A stretch of 9,456 nt of DNA from Bacteroidota bacterium (GTDB lineage Bacteria; Bacteroidota; Kryptoniia; Kryptoniales; JAKASW01). Below are positions 1 through 6,573 of the stretch, piece by piece. The translations under genes were made by a program, and so were the position numbers. Position 1 is the first letter of the stretch. Each line of letters begins with the position of its first letter. The DNA lies in the NCBI GenBank assembly GCA_021785235.1, contig JAJYGB010000017.1, positions 1 through 9,456 on the forward strand, given 5' to 3'. The notes below the pieces were generated by a model, which was not told the origin of the DNA, made no database searches, and saw nothing but the letters and a program-made list of their open reading frames with translations.

Positions 1-1
1 G

Positions 2-205
2 ACCGATGTTTTTGCCACAACCCATTGGACGGTGGTGCTGGCGGCGGGCCGGCGGAGCACACCGGAGGCCGACCGCGCGTTGGAAGAACTCTGCCGAATC
101 TACTGGTATCCCCTCTATGCCTTCGTCCGCAGGCATGGATATTCGAGAGAGGACGCCGAAGACCTCACCATCCTTGCTGAGGGGGACTACGATCTCGCTC
201 TTTGA
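2..205 (+). CDS. N-terminal fragment of an ECF-type RNA polymerase sigma factor (truncated)
   Basis: The frame starting at base 2 reads TDVFATTHWTVVLAAG, then an ALEELCRIYWYPLYAFVRR-type segment and GYSREDAEDLT. This is the characteristic N-terminus and start of region 2 of the large ECF-like sigma factors common in Planctomycetes, Verrucomicrobia and Acidobacteria. Family members normally continue with a QEFF-type stretch of region 2. Here the homology stops after DLT (base 169) and an unrelated tail ends at a TGA at 203-205, so region 2.4 and the DNA-binding region 4 are absent. The start codon lies outside the window. Bases 1-120 are visibly GC-rich (76 of 120 by hand count), against 28 of 60 at 361-420. 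The fragment cannot encode a working sigma factor and probably does not belong next to the genes that follow. Confidence 0.75.
   Translation, partial: TDVFATTHWTVVLAAGRRSTPEADRALEELCRIYWYPLYAFVRRHGYSREDAEDLTILAEGDYDLAL
149..169. other. 21-bp junction shared by two truncated genes
   Basis: These 21 bases read sensibly on both strands. On the plus strand they encode EDAEDLT of the sigma fragment. On the minus strand they encode GEVFGVL, the expected continuation of the msrC-like GAF domain. Upstream of 149 only the sigma homology is recognisable, and beyond 169 only the msrC homology. Each gene is thus cut at the same shared stretch. This fits a chimeric contig join at a shared k-mer, or a microhomology-mediated recombination in the genome. 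Confidence 0.6.
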
Positions 206-541
206 ATCAGGGTCGCAGTAAATATGCCCGGGAAATTCGGCGACGTTCGGCACAATGACGGTCCTGTTACCCGCGGCAGCCGCCCCGCACACGCCTCTCC
301 CGAGACTTATGCGAGTGCAAGCGACTTTTCCCTGGAACGGCCCTACTACGAGCTCACCCTCTTTCATGAAATAAAATCCCACCCATGATACGTAAGGAAG
401 CGCTTGCTTCAAAGCGGCGGATAAATTCGAAACGTTCGCGATGAAATCTTCTTCACCGCAGACGAGCGACTCCAGCTGCGGGAGAAGCTCTTCGTAAATC
501 TCGGCCTTATCCACCGCCGACGATATCTTTATCTGCTCCAT
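149..541 (-). CDS. msrC: Free methionine-(R)-sulfoxide reductase, GAF domain (3'-truncated)
   Basis: Translation from the ATG at 541-539 gives a cytoplasmic GAF-domain protein of the fRMsr (YebR/MsrC) family, which reduces free L-methionine-(R)-S-oxide. The signature region is clear: VGPFQGKVACTRI (Cys75), LGRGVCG (Cys85), FPGHIYCD (Cys109) and then SKSEIVVPL. These are the three redox cysteines conserved in the family. About 131 residues are recognisable, where about 155-165 are usual; the final DIDS-type strand and C-terminal helix are missing because the homology ends at the 149-169 junction. The frame stays open to base 2 but that tail is antisense to the sigma fragment. The gene lies 55 bp downstream of the ygfZ-like gene on the same strand and is probably cotranscribed with it. 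An AAGGAAG ribosome site sits about 14 nt before the ATG, which is rather far. Confidence 0.85.
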
Positions 542-596
542 AACCGAAGAATTAGCTTCCTTTCAGTTAGTCAGGTTTTCTTTCGGGACCGCGCTT

Positions 597-1697
597 TCAA
601 ACGTTAAATGGCAACGTTGAGAACACAGCCTCTGATGTCTTTCCACCTACCTTCACGGCGTATTTCGATCCCGGAATCACCTGCTGCATCGACACGTAAG
701 CGAGCGCGATCTCCTTGTTCAAGCCCGGCGATTTCACCGAGCTCGTGACGTGTCCGATCTCGATATCAGAACCGGCTTTCGCGTCGTAGATTTTAGCCCC
801 GCGCGGCATTTTCGAGTCCGACACCAGACCGACCAGGCGTTTCCTCACCTTGTCGTATGTCTGAAGCCGCGCGATAATTTCCTGTCCGACGTAACAACCT
901 TTGTTGCCGCTTATCGCTTCGATGATATTAACCTCGAGCGGGTTGACATCTTCGTTAAGCTCGTTCGGAAAAAGTGGAAGTCCATTCTCTATTCTCAACG
1001 CCTCAAAGGTCTCCAGGCCGGCTGGAACAGCTCCGTAATTCCTGGCATTCGCGAAGAGAGAAGTCCAAATCTCCTCGGTATCCGCGGGATTCACAAGAAG
1101 AAGGTAACCGTTCGTCAACACGAAGTTTGTCCTGGACAGGAATACCTCGTGCGACCCGAGAAAGGTCCTTATAAAATTGAACCGCGGCATCTTTCCGACA
1201 TCGATGAAAGCTTTGTAACTCGAGTGAGCGAACTCCTTCATGAAGTCAGCCGCAGATGAGCCCGCGACAAAGAACATCGGGAAATTCCTCGTCACGTCTT
1301 CCACCTTAACATCTTCCGATATGATGAACTTCTCGATCCATTTCTTGACGGTGTCTGCGTTATTCGGGCTCGTCAAAACAAGGAGGCTTCCTTGCTGCGC
1401 GTATATCGTGCATAGATCAACTACTCTTCCTTTCTCTGTCGCGAAAAACGACTGCTTGCCCATTCCCGGGCAAAGACCATTTAGGTCGTTTGTGGAAATC
1501 CTATTCAACAGGTCGAGCGCCTCTTTGCCTGTTAGGCGCAGCTTCCCAAAATGGGAGAGGTCGAAAACCCCCGCGTATTTCCGGATGCTAGCGTACTCAT
1601 CCTCCATTGAAGTGTACCTGGCCGGTACAGAAATACCGTCTACCTGTGCCATTTGCGCGCCGAGGCGCTGGTGCAAATTTATTAAAGTGTCTTCCAT
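597..1697 (-). CDS. ygfZ: YgfZ/CAF17-type folate-binding GcvT-fold protein
   Basis: The 366-aa product has the aminomethyltransferase (GcvT) fold. Its N-terminus, ending in GVFDLSHFGKLRLTG (residues 43-57), resembles GcvT. The diagnostic motif is KGCYVGQE at residues 266-273, followed by IIARLQTYDKVRKRL, which is the YgfZ/CAF17 signature around the conserved Cys268. YgfZ proteins bind tetrahydrofolate and support the assembly or repair of Fe-S cluster enzymes, including MiaB-type tRNA modification; they do not cleave glycine. The start is supported by family alignment and by a GAGGAG ribosome site 11-12 nt upstream. The gene is read divergently from the respiratory operon and probably shares a transcript with the msrC-like gene. 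An oxidative-stress and Fe-S maintenance role for the pair is inference. Pipelines may label it 'glycine cleavage T protein', which would be misleading given this motif. Confidence 0.88.
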   Translation of the reverse strand: MEDTLINLHQRLGAQMAQVDGISVPARYTSMEDEYASIRKYAGVFDLSHFGKLRLTGKEALDLLNRISTNDLNGLCPGMGKQSFFATEKGRVVDLCTIYAQQGSLLVLTSPNNADTVKKWIEKFIISEDVKVEDVTRNFPMFFVAGSSAADFMKEFAHSSYKAFIDVGKMPRFNFIRTFLGSHEVFLSRTNFVLTNGYLLLVNPADTEEIWTSLFANARNYGAVPAGLETFEALRIENGLPLFPNELNEDVNPLEVNIIEAISGNKGCYVGQEIIARLQTYDKVRKRLVGLVSDSKMPRGAKIYDAKAGSDIEIGHVTSSVKSPGLNKEIALAYVSMQQVIPGSKYAVKVGGKTSEAVFSTLPFNV

Positions 1698-1742
1698 TGC
1701 CTACCGTTCTCCTCTCTGAACATTCCATCGGGTGACTGTAGT

Positions 1743-1773
1743 CAAATATATTGCCGCTTGAATTTCCAATCAA
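1743..1773 (-). promoter_or_regulatory. Promoter for the ygfZ-msrC transcript
   Basis: Read on the minus strand, TTGATT (1773-1768) and TATATT (1750-1745) are separated by exactly 17 bases, a good sigma-70-type arrangement. The last element extends to TATATTTG (1750-1743), which also matches the TAnnTTTG -7 box of Bacteroidota-type promoters. The predicted transcription start near 1737 leaves a leader of about 40 nt before the ATG at 1697, with a GAGGAG ribosome site in between. Confidence 0.6.
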
Positions 1774-1871
1774 TGAAATGGCCGCTTGTCGGGATCGTAG
1801 CAGGAAACATAGAAAAAACCATCCTTTCATATCCACACCGAAAGTTCATCTCGCCACGCTGTGTTGCATAA

Positions 1872-1889
1872 CCCTACCTGGATGTAGGG
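1872..1889. promoter_or_regulatory. Spaced palindrome, candidate operator
   Basis: CCCTAC, six bases, then GTAGGG form a perfect 6-bp inverted repeat, with a further T/A match inside (CCCTACnTnnAnGTAGGG). It lies 122 bp upstream of the predicted minus-strand promoter and about 230 bp before the first operon gene. The form suits a dimeric DNA-binding regulator. No specific regulator can be named. Confidence 0.35.
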
Positions 1890-1960
1890 ATCTCCCTCAG
1901 GAATCGGATGGTCGAGCAAGTTCAAATCATGCCGCGCGACTTTCTATCTTCCTAATTCTC

Positions 1961-2007
1961 AACGCGTTAGTCAGGAGGACTCGTTCCTGTAAACCTAACG
2001 GCACGTT
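1961..2007 (+). promoter_or_regulatory. Nested stem-loop in the putative 5' leader of the respiratory operon
   Basis: Three helices stack in order: AACG (1961-1964) with CGTT (2004-2007), CGTTAG (1965-1970) with CTAACG (1995-2000), and CAGGA (1972-1976) with TCCTG (1985-1989). The total is 15 Watson-Crick pairs, with bulges of 1, 3 and 5 nt and an 8-nt loop. No U-tract follows, so it is not an obvious intrinsic terminator. It ends 115 nt before the GTG start at 2123. A role as a leader RNA element or protein binding site is inference. Confidence 0.35.
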
Positions 2008-2110
2008 CCTTGTGCTGTTTGAATTGAAAGGCCAAAAGAATTCAGGGTTGTTGGAAAGCCCAGCGATGAATGCCCATTAGAGTCTTAGGCCTGAATCTTT
2101 TTAGGTCAAA

Positions 2111-2116
2111 AGGAGG
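2111..2116 (+). promoter_or_regulatory. Ribosome binding site fixing a GTG start
   Basis: A perfect AGGAGG sits 6 nt before the GTG at 2123. It decides the start of the 92-aa membrane protein. Confidence 0.8.
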
Positions 2117-2122
2117 TCTGAA

Positions 2123-2401
2123 GTGTTCACGTACGATGAAGTCTTCTGGTTAAATGTAACGAATCTGATACTCGGCATTGCGACGCTCATTTGCCTCATA
2201 GTCATAGGTTATGCTGCCTTCAAAGAAATACGAGAGCATGTCAGAGCCAGGGAAACCGCTTCGCGAGAAATCGACGATCACGCATTCGTGATCGATGGAC
2301 TTGGCGTAACGATGGCAGATGGTGGCGAGAAAATGGGCGTCGATGAAATGCTTGTCGTCAGCGAAGACGGCATTGAATCGGTCCCCGCGAAGAAGTCGTG
2401 A
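2123..2401 (+). CDS. Small single-span membrane protein, first gene of the respiratory operon
   Basis: The gene starts with GTG behind a perfect AGGAGG. The 92-aa product has a short acidic N-terminus (MFTYDEVFW), one hydrophobic helix at about residues 12-33, then a charged segment (KEIREHVRARE) and a hydrophilic tail with DDHAFVIDGLGVTMADGGEK at residues 51-70. The basic residues after the helix predict an N-terminus outside and a cytoplasmic tail of about 58 residues. I do not recognise a named family. Its place directly ahead of the Cys-rich H-like gene (43-nt gap) suggests a small subunit or docking partner of the complex encoded downstream. The Gly-rich LGVTMADGG segment looks like a constrained motif, but this is a visual impression only. 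Confidence 0.75.
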   Translation: MFTYDEVFWLNVTNLILGIATLICLIVIGYAAFKEIREHVRARETASREIDDHAFVIDGLGVTMADGGEKMGVDEMLVVSEDGIESVPAKKS

Positions 2402-2432
2402 AGAGAGATCAGAGGTGTTTGAAAGCAATTAC

Positions 2433-2437
2433 AGGAG
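2433..2437 (+). promoter_or_regulatory. Ribosome binding site choosing the ATG at 2445
   Basis: AGGAG lies 7 nt before the ATG at 2445. The frame is open further upstream, to an ATG at 2319 inside the previous gene, but that start has no comparable site and would overlap 2123-2401 by 83 bp. Confidence 0.75.
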
Positions 2438-2444
2438 AGTTGTC

Positions 2445-3479
2445 ATGAGGTGTCCTTTCCTGAGAGAAGCGCAGGTTAAGTTCTGCTGCGCGTCAGAGTT
2501 TAAAAAGCTCATCGTGAGGACGTCGTCGGCATCACGTTTGGGAGATTTCACAAACACCGAAAGATGCTCTTCGACTTCTTATGTCGATTGCCCTTCAGCA
2601 AAACAACGCCTAGAGGATCTCCCAAGCAGAGATCATTGCACTTTCCTCCAGGAATCACTCTGCCAGTTCTGTGCCGCGGCGCCGACGGTCAAATATGTCC
2701 CGTACAGCGATCCTTCTCTCACGAGATGTGGGACTTCAAGCCATCGGTATTGCGAGCTTCTCATGGCGATGCAAAACCCAAAACTCCTGACACACCACGA
2801 CATAGTAGCCCCGGAGATCGACCGCGACGATGAAAACGAAAGCGGATACTGGGTTGTCGATGGTATTCAGACGATAGGTTGGCTTCACTATTCGCGGAAT
2901 CACATGTGGGCGGACCTCGACGACGACGGCACCTGTCATGTCGGATTAGACGCGTTCCTCGCAAGGGTCATAGGAAAACTGGAGCGAATCGATTTCGTCA
3001 CGACTTCAGGAGAGCAATATCCTACGGTCACCCTGATGGCCAACGGCATCGCGCTTCAGATGACGTTTCCGAAGAAGATATCGGTCTCCACAACGAACTC
3101 TCATTTACGCGCCGAGCCGAACCGCGTAGTCTCCGACCCTTACACGCTCGGCTGGCTCTTTGAGGGTAAATCCATTTCAGCCACGACGAAGGGTCCCGGC
3201 CCCTCGCATGCTGAAACGTATCCACATGCGGATGATTTGCTTTACGGAAGAAATGCCAAGACATGGATGGAAAGTGAAACCAGAAGATTGACTGAGCTGG
3301 TGTCATCCCAGCCATTCGGCGATGGGACGCCGGATCGGGTCAAACAGAAAGGGCCGCATCTTCTGGCAGATGGTGGAACATTTACCGAAAACATCTTCGG
3401 CCAGCTTACAAGAGAACAATCGCTATACCTTTCAAGGGAATTTTTTTCTCTACCTCCCGGAAGATTCACGGATATTTAA
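2445..3479 (+). CDS. Cys-rich protein with two tandem four-Cys modules and a lipoyl-less GcvH-like domain
   Basis: The 344-aa product has no signal peptide or membrane span and should be cytoplasmic. Residues 1-105 hold two copies of one module: C3-x10-C14 with C41-x7-C49, and C65-x10-C76 with C95-x7-C103. The copies share wording such as CPFLREAQVKFC and CTFLQESLCQFC, then RC...C. Residues about 142-242 resemble the H-protein/lipoyl-like fold: IGWLHYSRNHMWADLDDDG, VGLDAFLARVIG and DPYTLGWL at 231-238. By eye alignment from DPYTLGWL, the position of the lipoyl-bearing lysine is Gly201, so lipoylation is unlikely. The C-terminal 100 residues are polar, without a motif I know. The gene sits between the small membrane protein and the cytochrome gene, 27 bp before the latter. 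A metal- or cluster-binding accessory role is inferred; glycine cleavage is not supported. Confidence 0.8.
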   Translation: MRCPFLREAQVKFCCASEFKKLIVRTSSASRLGDFTNTERCSSTSYVDCPSAKQRLEDLPSRDHCTFLQESLCQFCAAAPTVKYVPYSDPSLTRCGTSSHRYCELLMAMQNPKLLTHHDIVAPEIDRDDENESGYWVVDGIQTIGWLHYSRNHMWADLDDDGTCHVGLDAFLARVIGKLERIDFVTTSGEQYPTVTLMANGIALQMTFPKKISVSTTNSHLRAEPNRVVSDPYTLGWLFEGKSISATTKGPGPSHAETYPHADDLLYGRNAKTWMESETRRLTELVSSQPFGDGTPDRVKQKGPHLLADGGTFTENIFGQLTREQSLYLSREFFSLPPGRFTDI

Positions 3480-3506
3480 GAGCCGGAAGGAAAATCAGGG
3501 TTTCAC

Positions 3507-4139
3507 ATGAACACAACGGATGCTATAAATAGGAATGCAAGCAAAGGCACGGACGATGTCCGCGGCAAAACAATATTCTTCTTCGGAATTGTCGGTATGC
3601 TGTTCCTGGGATGGATCATCTTTCCATTTTTCATATACGCGCCTGTGGCCCAACCGGTTCAATTCAGTCATAGCACTCACGCCGGCGACAATGTCGGTTT
3701 GAAATGCGTCGACTGCCACTCATATGATAAAGACGGACGATTCCTCGGCATACCCGGGACATCCAAGTGTGCCGGATGTCATTCTCACACAATCGGCGTC
3801 TCCGACGAAGAAAAGAAATTCGTCGACGAGTACATCCTTAGACACAAAGAAATACGCTGGGTCGTTTATTCCTCCCAACCTGAGAATGTCTACTTTTCGC
3901 ACGCGACGCACGTGAAGGTCGGGAAATTGGATTGCGAAACGTGCCACTTCGGTCACGAATTTACAGACAAGCTTCGGCCGGCGAGGTTCAGCCGAATCAG
4001 CGGCTATAGCATTGATGTTTCCGGGAGCACCCTGCTCGACATCCCATCGACTCCGTCCACGGGGATGAGGATGGACGATTGCGCAGGATGCCACAACAAA
4101 CGCGGCCACAAGGAAAGCTGCATCGACTGCCACAAATGA
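3507..4139 (+). CDS. Membrane-anchored pentaheme cytochrome c, QrcA-like
   Basis: The 210-aa product has an N-terminal anchor at about residues 21-45 and a periplasmic domain with five CxxCH heme sites: C67VDCH, C88AGCH, C143ETCH, C192AGCH and C205IDCH. Two FSHxTH segments (H55/H58 and H132/H135) and other histidines can supply distal ligands, giving a class III/c7-like multiheme fold. Proteins of this kind feed electrons into Qrc (QrcA) or act in alternative complex III (ActA). I recall QrcA as hexaheme and ActA of Chloroflexus as pentaheme, so the heme number here is nearer ActA while the operon layout is nearer Qrc. The likely role is electron exchange between soluble periplasmic cytochromes and the Fe-S subunits encoded next. 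The ribosome site before the ATG is weak (CAGGG). A structured 162-bp gap follows. Confidence 0.88.
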   Translation: MNTTDAINRNASKGTDDVRGKTIFFFGIVGMLFLGWIIFPFFIYAPVAQPVQFSHSTHAGDNVGLKCVDCHSYDKDGRFLGIPGTSKCAGCHSHTIGVSDEEKKFVDEYILRHKEIRWVVYSSQPENVYFSHATHVKVGKLDCETCHFGHEFTDKLRPARFSRISGYSIDVSGSTLLDIPSTPSTGMRMDDCAGCHNKRGHKESCIDCHK

Positions 4140-4301
4140 ATTGGATCTCTCTCGCTTATGATTTCCGCGAATTTATTTTCGTCACTGAGCGCGGGCGAGA
4201 TGGCGCGGAGTTTACCTCCGTATATCTCCGCGCGTCCCGCCGGGTACTCGGTCACTGAAGAGCGGAAAGCGAGCGAAGATTGAATCGATTAGGAAAAGAG
4301 A
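4140..4301 (+). promoter_or_regulatory. Structured intercistronic region with nested hairpin (4185-4251)
   Basis: This is the largest gap inside an otherwise tight operon. GCGCGGAG (4203-4210) pairs with CTCCGCGC (4226-4233), GCGGG (4191-4195) with CCCGC (4236-4240), and CTGAG (4185-4189) with CTCGG (4247-4251, one G-U). Inside, CGGAG (4206-4210) can instead pair with the nearer CTCCG (4216-4220), giving two mutually exclusive hairpins. The 8-mer GTCACTGA occurs at both 4181-4188 and 4251-4258. No U-tract follows, so a simple terminator is unlikely. An mRNA-processing or stability element separating cytochrome from downstream expression is inference. An AGGA site at 4291-4294 serves the next gene. 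Confidence 0.5.
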
Positions 4302-6542
4302 ATGGCTAACGGAATTTCGAGACGTGACTGGATGAAGCTTGTGGGAGGATCGGCAATTGGCTTCATGTTAACGCCGATACCATGGAAAATTCTTGATGAG
4401 TCCGCGAAATGGACGCAAAGCCCTTCATTCCCATATGGGCGGCAGCGCGAGATCCAAATTCATTCGAACGAGAGAATCAGTTTCAGTCATACCACTTGTA
4501 CACTCTGTCCGATGGCATGCGGCGTTCGAGTGCGGTGCGCATCCGAACGAGGCCGCGGCTCGCTCGAAGCGGTCGGTATAACGGGTACAAAAGGACATCC
4601 GATAAGCGACGGCTCGCTTTGCGCATTGGGGGTCGCAGCTATCTTTCTTCGGTATCATCCTTCGAGACTTCATCGCCCCGTGAAAATAATCGGACACGGA
4701 AAGTTCGTCCCGGTTTCGCTGGACGAAGCGATCTCCGATATTGCTCGAGCAATCTCAAGATCCTCGTGCGAATCTGTCGCGGTACTCGACAACCAGCCCG
4801 ATAGAGCGATATCGCATATATATCGCAAATTTGTCGGAGAATTGAAAAACGGCTTCTATATCAATCCACCGACATGTGATGGCGTGCCGACACGTCTTAC
4901 CGATCAAACCCTGCACACGGGAGATCTCGCTTTCGGCTACGACGTCAATGACGCGCGCATGATAGTGAGCTTCGGAACGCCTATCCTCGATGGCTGGGGC
5001 ACGCAACGGCAGTTTGCTTCCATATCGGAAGCACGTCGGTGTGGAGGGGATAAGAAGCTCAAATTAATTCAGGTTGAGACAGCGCATTCCCGGACCGCAC
5101 AAATCGCGGACGAGTGGATTCCAGTCAGGCCGGGGACCGAATCGGCTTTCGCGCTTGGAATGGCAAACGTTATGGTACGAGAGCGGCTTTGCAACATAGA
5201 TAGGCTGCGAATGTATTCAGCCGATTTTGATAATGCGGCCGGCGACTCTTTCATGAAGCTCATCGAGAAGTATCCTCCGGCATACGTGTCTGAAAAGACG
5301 GGGATACCGGCAGACAAATTGGTGGAGGTCACGAGAGAAGTCGCCAGGAGAAAACCAGCGATCGTCATGTTTGGTGGTAACCCGGGTTCCGGTCCATTCA
5401 GACTTGATGAACAGCTCGCCTTCATGGGACTCAATATTTTACTCGGCTCGATCGGCACGAAAGGAGGTCTAAAGCCTCGCGGCAAACTTCCCAGCCCATA
5501 TTATGGTTTGCACGGATCTGACGACTCGAATCATCTTGCCTCAATGAAACAGCTGTCGGATATTCCCGACGGTTCAATAGGCGTTCTTATCATGGACGGT
5601 GCGGATTCAGGGTGCGCAATTCCCTGGGAAACGGTTGAACGCAAGCTGTCGCCGGCCGGACATACGATAGTCAGCCTTGCCCCATACTTAGCAGGCAACG
5701 CCGTCCATGCCGATTACATACTCCCTTCCCCCGCATACCTGGAAACCGCCGACGATGTTCCGACTCCATCCAGCGCAACCGTTGCTTCATACAGCGTCGT
5801 CTCTCCCATTTTTTCCGCGCCTAAATTTTCTGTTCGTCCAAATGGATTCATAAACAGCCTCGCGGAGGCGCTTAATATCAGGCGCTCTTCACGATCTGAC
5901 TTTTCAGGAATGGAATACATCTTGAAAAAGAGGGTCGAGAAGCTTCATTCCATGGCGAAAGGGAATGTCTTTAATGCTGAGACCGGAAGAAGCGAGAGGC
6001 TGTCAGGCCTATCCTTGCCTCAATTTCTCGAGAGACTCAAAAAGGGTGGTTGCTGGATTGACGACGGCCCCGCGGAACTGCCACCGATTCGCTACTCATT
6101 CCTTGGCGGTACGCATCTGCCACGTAATAATGTTCCCGTCCAAGGCGAAGGTAACAACGGTCCCCGCGAGCTTGTCCTCCTGCCGCTTGGAACTCGAGGT
6201 GTTCTTACAGCCGCTCAGTCAAATCCAATCATGTCGAAGCTCTACCAAGAGTCCGGCTTGAGAATGTCTGCCAATACCGTTTCCGTAAACCCGAGCACGG
6301 GTAGAGCGGCCGGATTGAAGGATGGAGGAAAAGCCAGGGTAAGGACAGAAAACGGCACTGCATACGTCATGGTACGTTTCGACAAGTCGGTGATGCCTGG
6401 AATAATTCAGGCGTCCGTTGTTCCTCTCACGAAGAGTCCTGACCGCGCGGAACCAAAGATCGAGGATTCAGTCATAGATATCTGCAAGATCGATAGCGAC
6501 TCTACCTGGAGAATTACCAACGCCATGATCGAACCGGCGTAA
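4302..6542 (+). CDS. Molybdopterin-oxidoreductase-family subunit, QrcB-like, Tat-exported
   Basis: The 746-aa product begins with a twin-arginine signal (SRRDWMKLVGG, residues 6-16), so it should fold in the cytoplasm and be exported. An N-terminal [4Fe-4S] site follows: C66-x2-C69-x3-C73-x33-C107. The remainder has the layout of the DMSO-reductase superfamily, with a final beta-barrel-like domain near residues 620-730. Two points suggest a structural rather than catalytic subunit. The conserved C-x-K-G lysine next to the last cluster ligand is replaced (C107-A-L-G), and the Fe-S and NrfD partners are those of Qrc, whose purified form is reported to lack molybdenum. Cys192 (NPPTCDG) lies roughly where a Mo ligand would be, so cofactor loss is not proven. 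It likely relays electrons from the cytochrome to the Fe-S subunit. The AGGA ribosome site lies 7 nt before the ATG. Confidence 0.88.
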   Translation: MANGISRRDWMKLVGGSAIGFMLTPIPWKILDESAKWTQSPSFPYGRQREIQIHSNERISFSHTTCTLCPMACGVRVRCASERGRGSLEAVGITGTKGHPISDGSLCALGVAAIFLRYHPSRLHRPVKIIGHGKFVPVSLDEAISDIARAISRSSCESVAVLDNQPDRAISHIYRKFVGELKNGFYINPPTCDGVPTRLTDQTLHTGDLAFGYDVNDARMIVSFGTPILDGWGTQRQFASISEARRCGGDKKLKLIQVETAHSRTAQIADEWIPVRPGTESAFALGMANVMVRERLCNIDRLRMYSADFDNAAGDSFMKLIEKYPPAYVSEKTGIPADKLVEVTREVARRKPAIVMFGGNPGSGPFRLDEQLAFMGLNILLGSIGTKGGLKPRGKLPSPYYGLHGSDDSNHLASMKQLSDIPDGSIGVLIMDGADSGCAIPWETVERKLSPAGHTIVSLAPYLAGNAVHADYILPSPAYLETADDVPTPSSATVASYSVVSPIFSAPKFSVRPNGFINSLAEALNIRRSSRSDFSGMEYILKKRVEKLHSMAKGNVFNAETGRSERLSGLSLPQFLERLKKGGCWIDDGPAELPPIRYSFLGGTHLPRNNVPVQGEGNNGPRELVLLPLGTRGVLTAAQSNPIMSKLYQESGLRMSANTVSVNPSTGRAAGLKDGGKARVRTENGTAYVMVRFDKSVMPGIIQASVVPLTKSPDRAEPKIEDSVIDICKIDSDSTWRITNAMIEPA

Positions 6543-6573
6543 CTCTGAACGTCAAACTGAAATTCAGGCTATT

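Larger units (their letters stand above)
1698..2122. other. Divergent intergenic region, 425 bp, no convincing gene
   Basis: The region separates the minus-strand ygfZ-like gene from the plus-strand respiratory operon. It holds the minus-strand promoter (1743-1773), a spaced palindrome (1872-1889), a nested hairpin (1961-2007) and a strong ribosome site for the first operon gene (2111-2116). An open frame of 109 codons runs through 1751-2080, but it starts inside the minus-strand promoter and has no recognisable motif, so I do not call it a gene. I found no clear -35/-10 pair for the plus-strand operon. The region is long enough to hold an activator-dependent promoter and a structured 5' leader. 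Confidence 0.6.

Noticed and set aside
750..1259. Long plus-strand open frames opposite the ygfZ-like gene
   Set aside because: They are antisense shadows of a gene with a clear family signature (KGCYVGQE) and a promoter on the minus strand.
1751..2080. 109-codon plus-strand open frame in the divergent intergenic region
   Set aside because: It begins within the predicted minus-strand promoter, has no ribosome site, no recognisable motif and an arbitrary-looking composition; structured non-coding signals explain the region better.
2319..2444. Upstream extension of the Cys-rich H-like gene to an ATG at 2319
   Set aside because: It would overlap the preceding membrane protein gene out of frame and lacks a ribosome site; ATG 2445 has AGGAG at the right distance.
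4189..4250. A miniature transposable element with an 8-bp target duplication (GTCACTGA)
   Set aside because: The ends of the enclosed 62 bp do not form matching terminal inverted repeats and no transposase is nearby; it is kept only as a possibility within the hairpin finding.
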